A stretch of DNA of 64,000 nucleotides from Miscanthus floridulus (lineage: Eukaryota; Streptophyta; Magnoliopsida; Poales; Poaceae). The stretch covers positions 59,454,852 to 59,518,851 of the forward strand of contig NC_089584.1 of assembly GCF_019320115.1 (NCBI RefSeq), read 5' to 3'. Below the pieces are notes generated by a model. It saw only the letters and a list, made by a program, of their open reading frames with translations. It did not search any database and was not told where the DNA came from. Below, one piece after another: positions 21,338 to 32,163 of the stretch. Every line of letters begins with the position of its first letter. Position 1 is the stretch's first letter. A program made the position numbers and the translations under genes.

Positions 21338-23111
21338 AAGTCAGGGTATCTAGGAGCCTTGGCACATACGTGTGCGTATATTCCGAGCTTATTCGATCTG
21401 AGCATCAGCATTACGTGCCCACTTGCCAAGAGCTAAGTTATTCTTTCCTATTTCAATGAACTATTCCACAATGTATATATAATATATATATTACCATATA
21501 TCGACATGTGTCTCCATGACTATCTCTGTACTGCAGCTGAGCGACGAGCAAGGAAGACTCATATTAGCCAAATCCAACTCGGTTTGTACTGGGTACGTGG
21601 CTGCATGCAAGTACGCTCGTCGTCCGTCGGCGTCCCTCGCCTCAAGCATGCCGTCCAAGCCACATCCATCTACTTAGATATTATGACATGCTTACTACTT
21701 CACTCAAGATCAAGCTAAGTCAAATTTTTTGCTTAATTATAAATAAATATTTTTACATCTGTGCATCCTCAGATATTTTTCTACCTGTTTCCACGATTAT
21801 TAATAGCAGCGGCACCCTTGCCATTGGCACGTCAACAATCCGCTCATCGTGGACACCAGGTCCCGAGTGATAATCAGAGTCCGGTAAGCTAACGAAGGGC
21901 ACGTATGAACCTGACAACGGCACTCGACGAAGTCCCACGCCATCATTCTGTCGTCATCTCATGGCAGCCCTCGTCGACATCGACTCGTCGGACCGCGCCG
22001 CCGATCCATCGTCGTCTGATATCGACTCGACGCCGTCTTGCGACGCCATCTTCGGCAATACGACCCCGTGTCCAAACTGCAGATAGCACCAGCGATGCGC
22101 CATCAGCACCAGACCAGAACCACGCATGTGGCAAGATTACTCTGGCTGGCTGACATGCTCGATGTCATGCAAAAAGCTAGCAAGCAATTGAGAAATTCAA
22201 ACCTGAATGTCATGATATCAAGCATGCTCGGACAACGTTCGATTAAATATTCTGTTATACATGTACCTTTCTGGATATCCGCATGTGTCTACGTGAATAC
22301 TATTAGCAGGAGCCGACCACAACCCTCGTCATTGTCGTCCCGAGGCGGCCCTCGTCAATGTTCCGCATCCTTTTGTCGTCATCATGTTTCGACTGTTGAT
22401 TCGTGGTTCCATGTGGCCCTCATCATCAGCACACCGTGGCTCGTTGATTCGTCGTGGACGACGTCAAACGTGTCATCAAATCGGGTGTACGACGGTAGCA
22501 TCACTAGCAACGACTAATCGGGCGCACCATCGACGGACTATTTCAGGCTACCTGTGCCGCTTCCGACAATGTCATCGACAAGTATTACTCGAGCAATGTC
22601 GGCAGGGGCATCCTCAGGACAGTCTCGATCAAATTCTCATCATAGCTCTCGACCTCCCTCCATCTCTCGCCATGGCAGCACTCTACAACAATGGCATCAC
22701 CATCCTATCGGCTCAGATAAGTCATTTCTATAATTATTTTTATTACGTTATCTTTTGCTCTACTTTCTATTAAGTTAGCTTCTAACTTAGCAGAAAATCA
22801 GGGCTACTGCACATAATAATCGCACTCTGGTGTATGTCTGCCTTTTTCTTTGCGATTTAAGTACCTGCATGATATGTCTATGTGAAGAGCTTTGTCAGCA
22901 ATAACGACTTACGCCACAACCCAATATTGTACATGTCACACCATCATATGGCTAGTGTCCTACACACGGGGCTACAGTCAAGTGTACAAAGTGCATAACA
23001 CAAAAGGAAAAACAATATCAAGGAGAAAAGGGATAAGTCAACTCGATAATGACCACCGAGTGGTCCAAACCCATCTAAACATGTGAATCTATACGAAGTA
23101 CCCGACCACAA

Positions 23112-23475
23112 GAGAGTCTGTTGTGCTGGGTGCTTGATCTCAAGTTGGCCCAAGGTGCTCAGTCTATTACTATTTGTACTTGATCGTAAGAGAGTCCATT
23201 GTACTCGACAGAGTACTTGATCTCAAGCGAGCCCAAAGTACGTCACGAAGTACACCATCATGCGAGGGTCCATTGCGCTCGACGGAGTGCTTGACCTCAG
23301 GTGATCGAAGTACTCATTAATTTCGAAGTGCCCATCATGCGAGGGTCCATTGTGCTTGACGGAGCGCTTGACCTCAAATGATCAAGAAACTCGTTAATAT
23401 TTTTCAAAGTACCATCACAAGAGGCCCATTGCGCTTGGCGGAATATTCGATCTCAAGTGATCAAAGTACTACAAA
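23112..23475. repeat. Imperfect tandem repeat, about 73-80 bp, five units
   Basis: Anchor phrase GAG(A/G)GTC(C/T)(A/G)TTG starts near 23112, 23191, 23264 and 23341, with a divergent fifth unit (GAGGCCCATTG) near 23421. Each unit also carries CTTGA(T/C)CTCA and AAAGTAC-like phrases. It lies inside element O and has no coding frame. Confidence 0.7.
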
Positions 23476-25169
23476 TCAATAAGTCACAAAGTACTCCTTT
23501 TATTTTTACCACATCCGAATGCAATGCTCATAGGCTTTCCCATACATGTTGGCCCAAATACGATGGTTGGGGCTACCATGGTTCAAAATTCTCTCTACTA
23601 GTTTATACTCCTTATTCGAATAATTCACATTATTCAAATAAAGAGTCAGGGGCTATTACAATACTCATATCGTATAACCAAAAGTTGCTGGACTAAAGCA
23701 AATCGAGTTATTTAAAGTGTGCTGGTTTCAAGAGACTAACACAAGGAAGACCGCTCGAGTCTCGGCTGCTAACGCCCCGAACAAACTCTACGTACTACCA
23801 AAATAGCCTGAACAAGCTAAGGGCACTTCGTTTGGTTTTTATTGATTAATTTCCATTTTATAAAAAATCAAGTAAGAATTTTTTATTTTCTTTTAATATT
23901 TTTTCTCTATAGAACCCATCGACTGTATGCTCGGGAGCTGGTTACTAATTATGTTGTTTTGAGGATTTGAAACAGGATATATGCAGAAGCTCCATCATCG
24001 ACCCGAGTTTACACTCGGAGGCTCTATCGTTCATCCACCCAAACACATGTTCGGGCCTCGACGCTGATTATCTATTGACACGACTCTACGACAAAGCGTG
24101 TTCTTTTTAAAAAATCCTATAGCGACTCTGGGTGTTCAAAGTCTACTACGTGGAATATACAGCACAACGGACCACTCGAGTCTCGATTGCTACAAATTCC
24201 CGGATGTAACTGAAACATACCTAGCCAAAGGAAAAGACGGAAGATCACCACTTTGTTCAGAGTCCCATTGCCGAACATGGTTAACGTTACTAAGAGAACA
24301 CAGTTTGGAGACTACTACGCCGAATTTTTTTCGGACCTATCCTACAGTACCCGAGCGCAACGCTCGGGGACTCCTCCTATACCTGATCAGGCATGCCAAG
24401 CACGCCTATTTTTCTTACTAAAAGAAGCTACGTCAAATATACCGAATATGAAGCTACAAGGGATTAAACAATACAACAGACCGCTCGAGTCTCAGAGACT
24501 AACATCCCAAACGGTTTGCATATAAGGCAAAATGGTTACGCATCCGACACGAAATAGAATGGCAATCTGCCCTGATCGAGTTCGATTTTGGCACCCATCT
24601 TTTGCCGGGTTCACGCTAGCCGAGCCTGACTCTGCACCCTGACTCTGGTTTCCACATAGCTGAGATGCGAGTCCGTCACGTCTCCGCCCGTATGTGGACT
24701 CCCACTTCTACACGGCTAATCCATGGTCTCCTGCTCAACGAGCAAATAAACAAAGACCACGTACGTCTACAGGATCATGCAAACTATTGAGATTTGCATG
24801 TACCCATACATGTGAGGAAAATACGTAAAGTATGCTGCCACCGACTACGAAACAGCCATACAAGCAGCACGTATCCATCACTCCATCAAGCTAGCAAGGA
24901 GGCCACGGAGTTCCACAAGCCAATAGCAAGCAAGCAAGCTGGTCAGGAGTTCTACTCGGTGACGCTACTCAATACGGGAAGCGAGCCGTCGACGAGCCAC
25001 AAGCGAGCCGTCCGAGACGCCGTCGAGCCACAGGCCACGGTGACCGACTACACGCCCACAAAGGTCAAGCTGATGCTCGGGGCTCCCAAGCCCAAAACGC
25101 CTGGATGGCGCACTGACTCCTTTACTCGGCCATTGCTAGAATAAGAGCTCGGGGCTGACGATCAGCTCC

Positions 25170-25345
25170 CGACTAAAAAAAAGCTCGATCGCAAAGTACC
25201 CAATTGCGAGGTACCCAATAACGAGAAATTTCAAGGATAAATTTTCCCGTATCGCAAAGTACCCAATTGCGAGGTGCCCCACGAGAAATTTCACAAATAA
25301 ATTATTCAAATTTAGAGAACTAGATTGCGAGCACCCGATCTCAAT
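25170..25345. repeat. Short imperfect tandem repeat, about 65-70 bp
   Basis: Two clear units with CGCAAAGTACCCAATTGCGAGGT and CGAGAAATTTCA phrases, and a decayed third (TTGCGAGCACCCGATCTC). Near the 3' end of O's internal region. Confidence 0.6.
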
Positions 25346-25902
25346 GTGCCCGATTACAAAGTTTCCGAATATCAAAATTTAATTACATAAAGTCTCAATG
25401 ACTACAAAATGCCTGATCTCAAAAGATCTCAAGGCATACTACAAAACTACGAAGGGATGACAATGTTCAAACAAACTCATCCCTCAACAACACAACTTTT
25501 TGACCTCCACTGTTTGGGTCTCTGCTCGAGAGTGGTTACTTGGACTTCCCCGAGAACCGAGTGGAAACCACCTGACTTAAAAAAAGTCCCGAACAAAAGC
25601 GAGCGATAAGTTGTGTAGACAGAACAACCCAGGAATGTCACTCTAAACAACGCGCCTTCTTTGGTCTGTACAGATCGGGCCCTAGGTCACATTCGGTTGC
25701 ACGGGCTTCCTTCTTGGACCCCGAACTACAAACCAACCGAACTAATGCAATCCCGACCATATGCAGACTGTTAAGTTGCGTTTGACAGACAAGTTTGGGG
25801 GCTTATGCCGATGCCATACCTCCGGGTATCCCGACTACAGGATTTGCTGAACACGACTCCGGATCAGAAGAGACCCGACTAGGCGCGACGACCCTATTCA
25901 AG

Positions 25903-27764
25903 TGAAAGGTCCTAATATGGCTAGAGGGGGGGGGTGAATAGCCTATTTAAAAATCTACAAATCAACTAGAGCAATTTGATTAGTATGACAAATAGTGTAA
26001 TGCAAACTTGCTCTAGCTCTACAAGGGTTGCAAGCCACCTATCCAACAATTCTAGTTGCAATGATTACTAAGGCACCCAAACTTGCTATGTAACTACTCA
26101 CTAAGAGCTCTCAATCTTGCTACTCTAAAGAGCTCAACTAGATGAATGTAAATAATAAAGCAAGCTCTCAATTCTAATTACACTAAAGAGCTTGTATCAA
26201 CTAGTTTGTAAGAATATAAATAGGTGAGTGGGGTGATTATACCGCCGTGTAGGGGATGAACCAATCACAAGATGAAGATTAAGCCAATCACCGGGAAAAT
26301 GCAAATGACAAGAGACAACCGATTTTTCTCCCGAGGTTCACGTGCTTGCCAACACGCTAGTTCCCGTTGTGTCGACCAACACTTGGTGGTTCGGCGGCTA
26401 AGAGGTGTTTCACAAACCTCGTCCACACGATAGGACACCGCAAAAACCGACCCACAAGTGAGGTAACTCAATGACACAAGCAATTTACTAGAGTTACCTT
26501 TCGGCACTCCGTCGGGGAAGGTACAACTCCCCTCACAATCACCGGAGACGCCCACGAACAATCACCAACTCGTGCTGATCTTCCACCGCTGCACCGAGCT
26601 GTCTAGGTGGTGGCAACCACCAAGAGTAACAAGCAAAATCCGTAGAGCAACACGAATACCAAGTGCCTCTAGATGCAATCACTCAAGCAATGCACTTGGA
26701 TTCTCTCCGAATCTCACAAAGATGATGAATCAATGATAGAGATGAGTGGGAGGGCTTTGGCTAAGCTCACAAGGTTGCTATGTCAATGAAAATGTGCAAG
26801 AGATGGAGCTTGAGCCGGCCATAGGGCTTAAATAGAAGCCCCCACGAAATAAAGCTGTTGTACCCCTTCACTGGGCACACTGCGGGCTGACCGGACGCTA
26901 TGGTCAGACTGACCGGACTCTAGACCCAGCGTCCGGTCAACCGATGTAAGCCACGTGTCATTGTCCATTCAATAGGAACCACCTGATCACAACGGCTAAG
27001 TAGCGACCGGACGCTCCATCATAAGTGACCGGACGCTGAACCCCCAACGTCAGGTCGTTTCCAGTAAGCTTCCAAATCAGGTTTACTTCGACCGGACATG
27101 TCCGGTCCACCTCGACCGGACACACCTCAGCGTCCGGTGCAAAACCCTGGATACTGTGCTGACCCGTCAGTTTGACCGGACCCAGACTTCCAACGTCCGG
27201 TCAATTTAGATCCAGCGTCCGATCACTTACAGTGACCTCCAACTTTTCTATCTAGGGCGCCGGTGGCACCGTCGGACTGTCCGCACTCTACAGGCAGACA
27301 CTCCACCGTTGAAGTTCCTAACCCTTGCTCCAATGTGCCAACCACCACGTGTGTCACCTTGTGCACATGTGTTAGCATATTTTCACAAACATTTTCAAGG
27401 GTGTTAGCACTCCACTAGATCCTAAATGCATATGCAATGAGTTAGAGCATCTAGTGGCACTTTGATAACCGCATTTCGATATGAGTTTCACCCCTCTTTT
27501 AGTATGGCTATCGATCCTAAATGTGATCACACTCACTAAGTGTCTTGATCACTAAAACAAAATGGCTCCTACATTTTATACCTTTGCCTTGAGCCCTTTG
27601 TTTTTCTCTTTCTTCTTTTCCAAGTTTAAGCATTTGACCATCACCATGCCATCACCATTGCTTCATCACTTGGAGTAGTGCTACCTATCTCATAATCATC
27701 TTGATAAACTAGGTTAGCACTTAGGGTTTCATCAATTAACCAAAACCAAACTTGAGCTTTCAAT
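25903..27764 (-). repeat. 3' LTR of the SIRE-type element
   Basis: 1,862 bp; minus strand starts TGAAAGCTCAAGTTTGG at 27764 and ends GGACCTTTCA at 25903. A TATA-like TATTTAAG (minus, 26834-26827) suggests the transcription start region. Upstream of it (26885-27235) GACCGGAC or its complement GTCCGGTC occurs about ten times in both orientations. Confidence 0.9.
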
Positions 27765-27777
27765 CTCCCCCTTTTTG
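27765..27777 (-). other. Polypurine tract of the SIRE-type element
   Basis: Minus-strand reading is CCAAAAAGGGGGAGAT, then TGAAAGC. Similar purine runs (GGGGGAGC, AAAGGGGGAGA) recur upstream near 27907, 28309, 28371 and 28408. Confidence 0.75.
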
Positions 27778-28919
27778 GTAATTGATGACAACCCTTATAC
27801 AAAGATATTAATTAAAGTACATTTGAATCCATGTTGCTTGCCCAAGCATATTTACCATGTGTGAAGGATATGGGCAAGTTTCATGAACTCCATATGATAG
27901 CAATTGCTCCCCCTACATATGTGCTAAGAGTTTGGATTGAAGCTTGCACATATGCTTAGATAGGATATATAGGAGTCAATTTCTACCAAATGATGCTAAG
28001 GTATAAGAGATGGATCTTTGAAGCGTGATACCAATCGGAGTGCACCATTATACCATCCTTAGCACCATTAGTAACTAGACATACACAAAAACTAGAATAC
28101 CCCATGAGATCAATATTACAAATAAGGGTCTAGTTTCCATAGAATGAACATAGGTCTAGTTACTTTAGCCTATGCATGCTAGTTTTTCATTTCAACATTC
28201 AAACCTACAACTAGTATACACCACACAAGCATGGATATTAAAAATTTATGCCATGCAAGCAACCATATGTAATGCGCATACAAATTTACCATATGAGTTC
28301 ATGAGCTTGCTCCCCCTATTTGTATGCTCAAAATTTTAATTGATTCCCTTCCTTTGTCATATATTATCTCTCCCCCTTTGTTTCACTATCTTTGTACACT
28401 ATTTCTCCCCCTTTGTCATCAATGACCACAAAGGCTTAAAGTATAGATAGGGTAGGATTATTAATATCAACAATTTGCACAAAAAAGGTAGCCTCAAATT
28501 ATAGATATGTTGGGGTGAAACCATGTGAAATGAGGATCATTTTCCCAATTTGGTTCAATCTAGATTACTTGCAAAAGATATTTAACTCGGTTTGATCCAA
28601 GGACAAGCTTCTTCACACCTCCAAATAAGGGTTATCTTGTACCACGTTGAGTTAAACACTTATAGCTCATTTTCTAAATCAAACACTAGGTTTACAAGCC
28701 CACAAACATGTCATATGCTACCACTAGATCATTTCAAACATTCAAGCAATAGTGGTACCATACAAGCATCAAATTTATTTGATTTTCATGAATGAGCCTA
28801 TTCAAATGTGAAATATGTCTAGATGCACTAATCATGTCCTTAGCAATGGATGAATGTCATGTCAATCAACTTTACCTTGCTTGGCTCGAAGGAGAGGCAT
28901 GTCATATAGTGGGGGTGCA
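27778..28919 (-). other. Non-coding spacer between SIRE pol and the 3' LTR
   Basis: 1.14 kb without a supported coding frame. SIRE elements of some plants carry an env-like ORF here; none is visible. The spacer contains four extra polypurine-like runs. Confidence 0.65.
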
Positions 28920-31900
28920 TCAACACATATTGGAGAAGTCAAGTATGTTCAATTCATTCCTTAGCTTGCAAAACCTCTTCTCATCAAGTGGCTTGGTGAA
29001 TATGTCGGCAAGTTGATCTTCGGTGCCCACACTCTCTATGCAAATGTCCCCTTTTTGTTGGTGATCTCTTATGAAATGATGGCGGGCATCAATATGCTTT
29101 ATTCTTGAGTGTTGAACTGGGTTGTTGGTGAGCTTTACGGCACTCTCATTGTCACATAGCAATGGCACTTGCTTGAATCTAATTCCAAAGTCACTCAAAG
29201 TAGCCTTCATCCAAAGTAATTGAGCACAACAACTACCGGCCGAAATGTACTCCGCTTCGGCGGTTGAAAGTGCTACACTATTTTGCTTCTTTGATGACCA
29301 AGATACAAGTGATCTTCCCAATAGTTGACATGTGCCCGATGTGCTCTTTCTCTCAACTTTGCATCCCGCATAATCAGAATCCGAATATCCAATCAACTCA
29401 AATCTTGCTCCTTTGGGATACCATAATCCAACATGTTGTGTATGCTTCAAGTACCTCAATATTCTCTTAGTTGCCTTCAAATGACTTTCTCTTGGTGAGG
29501 CTTGAAATCTAGCACACATACATACACTAAACATCACATCCGGCCTTGATGCGGTCACATAGAGTAGACTTCCAATCATGGACCGATACATCTTTTGATC
29601 CACCATGTTGCCACTAGCATCACTATCCAAGCTTCTACTTGTCCCCATTGGTGTACTAATAGTTTTAGCATCATCCATTCCAAACTTCTTGAGCATGTCC
29701 TTGATATACTTACCTTGACTCCCAAATGTGCCATTCTTCATTTGTTTGATTTGAAGACCAAGGAAGTAACTAAGCTCTCCAATCATAGACATCTCAAACT
29801 CACTTGCCATCATCTTACCAAACTCCTCACAAAATTCTTGATTTGTTGATCCAAAGATGATATCATCAACATAGATTTGCATTACAAACAAGTAATTTCC
29901 AAGCTTCTTGGTGAAGAGAGTGGTGTCAACATTTCCCATCTTGAATCCCTTAGAGAGTAGGAAATCCCTCAATCTCTCATACCATGCTCTAGGTGCTTGT
30001 TTTAATCCATACAAAGCCTTTCTCAACTTATAGACATGGCTGGGTTTCTTCTCATCTTCAAAACCGGGAGGTTGCTCAACATACACAAGCTCATTGATGT
30101 ACCCATTTAGAAATGCACTTTTCACATCCATTTGGTACAACTTGATGTTGTGGGCACAAGCATAAGCTAGCAAGATCCTAATTGCTTCCAATCTTGCAAC
30201 CGGGGCATATGTTTCTTCAAAGTCAAGACCTTCAACTTGAGTGTAACCTTGAACCACTAATCTTGCTTTGTTCCTTATTACTATCCCATCTTGATCTTGC
30301 TTGTTCCGAAAGACCCACTTAGTTCCAATCACATTATGATCCTTAGGCCTCTCAACTAAATCCCATAGTTGGTTTCTTGTGAAGTTGTTTAGCTCTTCAT
30401 GCATAGCATTGATCCAATCAACATCATTTAAAGTTTCATCTATCTTCTTAGGCTCAATGGATGACACAAATAAGAAGTGCTCACAAAATGATGCCAATCT
30501 TGATCTAGTTTGCACTCCCCTTGAAATATCACCAATGATAGTGTCCAATGGATGATCTCTTGCAACATTTGTTGGTTGAAGCACTTGCACTTGATTGCTA
30601 GCATTTGATTGATCACTTGGTTGAGATGATGAACTAGCCATTTGTTGATCTTGCACATTGCCTTTACTAGTGCTTGCTTGGATTTGATCATGAGAACCGC
30701 TAGCTTGCACATTTGAGTTAGAGGGCACTTGATTCTTGTCATCTTCAACATCAATCACCTCTCTAGGCCTTAACTCACCAATGTCCATGTTCTTCATTGC
30801 ATTGACCAATTGAGTGCCTCTTACATCATCTAGATTCTCATCTTCCTCTTGGGAACCATTTGTTTCATCAAACTCCACATCATGAACCTCCTCAAGAGTA
30901 CCACTAGCCAAATTCCAAACTCGATAAGCTTTGCTAGTAGTGGAGTAACCAAGCAAGAAACCTTCATCACATTTCTTTTCAAACTTGCTTAATCTAGTGC
31001 CTTTCTTCAATATATAGCATTTACAACCAAAAACCCAAAAGTATGCTATGTTGGGCTTTCTTCCATTCAATAGCTCATAAGGTGTTTTCTCCATCATGGG
31101 GTGACAATAGAGTCGGTTGCTATAGTAGCAAGTCGTGTTGATTGCTTCGGCCCAAAATGAATGACTCACATTGTACTCACTCAACATTGATCTTGCCATA
31201 TCAATCAAGGTTCTATTCTTTCTTTCAACTAGCCCATTTGATTGAGGAGTATACTTGGCCGAGAATTGATGTCTAATTCCAAATTCATCACATAACTCAT
31301 CAATTCTAGTGTTCTTGAACTCACTTCCATTGTCACTTCTAACTTTCTTGATTGTTGTTTCAAACTCATTGTGAATGCCTTTGACAAAAGATTTGAATAT
31401 TGCAAACACATCACTCTTGTCACCAAGAAAGAATACCCATGTGTATCTAGTGAAATCATCCACAATCACAAATCCATATTTATTTCCTCCAATGCTAGTG
31501 TATGTGGTTGGTCCAAACAAGTCCATGTGCATTAACTCAAATGCTTTAGATGTGCTCATCATACTCTTCTTAGGATGTGTGTTACCAACTTGCTTTCCGG
31601 CTTGACATGCACTACATAGCTTATCTTTCTCAAAAGTAACATCTTTCAAGCCTCTAACTAAGTCATGCTTGATTAACTTGTTTAATTGTTTCATTCCAAC
31701 ATGACCAAGCCTTCTATGCCATAACCAACCCATGCTAGACTTAGTGATCAAACATGTTGACAATTGAGCTTCTCTAGCATTGAAATCAACTAAGTATAGA
31801 TTCTCATATCTAAATCCTTTGAATATCAAGTTAGAGCCATCTACACTTATGATCTCTACATCATCCACACCAAATATGCACTTGAAACCAAGATCACACA

Positions 31901-32138
31901 ATTGAGCTACCAACAATAAGTTGAAGTTCAAGCTCTCTACTAGTAGCACATTGGAAATGCTCAAATCATTGGATATTGCAATCTTACCAAGCCCTTTGAC
32001 CTTGCCTTTGCCATTGTCACCAAATGTGATACTATCAATCCCATTGCTCTTGCTTTCATTGATTGAATTGAACATTCTTGAATCACCGGTCATGTGTTGT
32101 GTGCATCCACTATCATGCACACAATGCCTTCCTCCGTC
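28920..32138 (-). CDS. SIRE-type Pol polyprotein (protease, integrase, RT, RNase H)
   Basis: This is the only long intact coding frame in the window. The frame opens just after a TAG at about 32139, and an ATG gives 1,066 residues from 32120. Order from that ATG: protease active site DSGCTQHM (residues 3-10); integrase zinc-binding H135, H140, C169, C172; integrase core D200 (HMDLFGP), D263 (VRSDNG), E299 (NGLVERKN); RT from about 560 with D665 (QMDVKSAF) and YVDD at 750-753; RNase H with D914/D916, E955/E957, D990 and an ARHHFIRD end. It cleaves, copies and integrates the element's DNA. The protease start is in a different frame from the zinc-knuckle gag frame (stop at 32164), so expression needs frameshifting, splicing, or was lost. 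No catalytic residue is missing. Confidence 0.9.
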   Translation of the reverse strand, partial: DGGRHCVHDSGCTQHMTGDSRMFNSINESKSNGIDSITFGDNGKGKVKGLGKIAISNDLSISNVLLVESLNFNLLLVAQLCDLGFKCIFGVDDVEIISVDGSNLIFKGFRYENLYLVDFNAREAQLSTCLITKSSMGWLWHRRLGHVGMKQLNKLIKHDLVRGLKDVTFEKDKLCSACQAGKQVGNTHPKKSMMSTSKAFELMHMDLFGPTTYTSIGGNKYGFVIVDDFTRYTWVFFLGDKSDVFAIFKSFVKGIHNEFETTIKKVRSDNGSEFKNTRIDELCDEFGIRHQFSAKYTPQSNGLVERKNRTLIDMARSMLSEYNVSHSFWAEAINTTCYYSNRLYCHPMMEKTPYELLNGRKPNIAYFWVFGCKCYILKKGTRLSKFEKKCDEGFLLGYSTTSKAYRVWNLASGTLEEVHDVEFDETNGSQEEDENLDDVRGTQLVNAMKNMDIGELRPREVIDVEDDKNQVPSNSNVQASGSHDQIQASTSKGNVQDQQMASSSSQPSDQSNASNQVQVLQPTNVARDHPLDTIIGDISRGVQTRSRLASFCEHFLFVSSIEPKKIDETLNDVDWINAMHEELNNFTRNQLWDLVERPKDHNVIGTKWVFRNKQDQDGIVIRNKARLVVQGYTQVEGLDFEETYAPVARLEAIRILLAYACAHNIKLYQMDVKSAFLNGYINELVYVEQPPGFEDEKKPSHVYKLRKALYGLKQAPRAWYERLRDFLLSKGFKMGNVDTTLFTKKLGNYLFVMQIYVDDIIFGSTNQEFCEEFGKMMASEFEMSMIGELSYFLGLQIKQMKNGTFGSQGKYIKDMLKKFGMDDAKTISTPMGTSRSLDSDASGNMVDQKMYRSMIGSLLYVTASRPDVMFSVCMCARFQASPRESHLKATKRILRYLKHTQHVGLWYPKGARFELIGYSDSDYAGCKVERKSTSGTCQLLGRSLVSWSSKKQNSVALSTAEAEYISAGSCCAQLLWMKATLSDFGIRFKQVPLLCDNESAVKLTNNPVQHSRIKHIDARHHFIRDHQQKGDICIESVGTEDQLADIFTKPLDEKRFCKLRNELNILDFSNMC

Positions 32139-32163
32139 TTTATAATTGACCTACAAAAGAAAA

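Larger units (their letters stand above)
20546..25805 (+). other. Non-coding internal region of element O
   Basis: 5.3 kb with no gag, protease, RT or integrase motif in any frame. Frames such as 22038-22517 lack recognisable domains and have no sister copy to support them. The region contains one MITE (21010-21337) and tandem or spaced repeats (23112-23475, 25170-25345). A phrase ACCxCTCGAGTCTC recurs at about 23747, 24173 and 24482. Just before the 3' LTR, AAGTTTGGGGGCT (25791-25803) is a plausible polypurine tract. Confidence 0.6.

Noticed and set aside
22038..22773. Frames of 159 and 129 residues on the plus strand
   Set aside because: No domain, no homologous copy in the window, and located in element O's non-coding interior; composition looks random.
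25932..25942. G-run of nine bases as a G-quadruplex or functional site
   Set aside because: It is a homopolymer expansion of the GAGGGGGGTG in the other LTR (34311), probably slippage or read error.
27765..28919. An env-like gene after SIRE pol
   Set aside because: No open frame longer than about 75 codons and no signal peptide, membrane segment or coiled coil.
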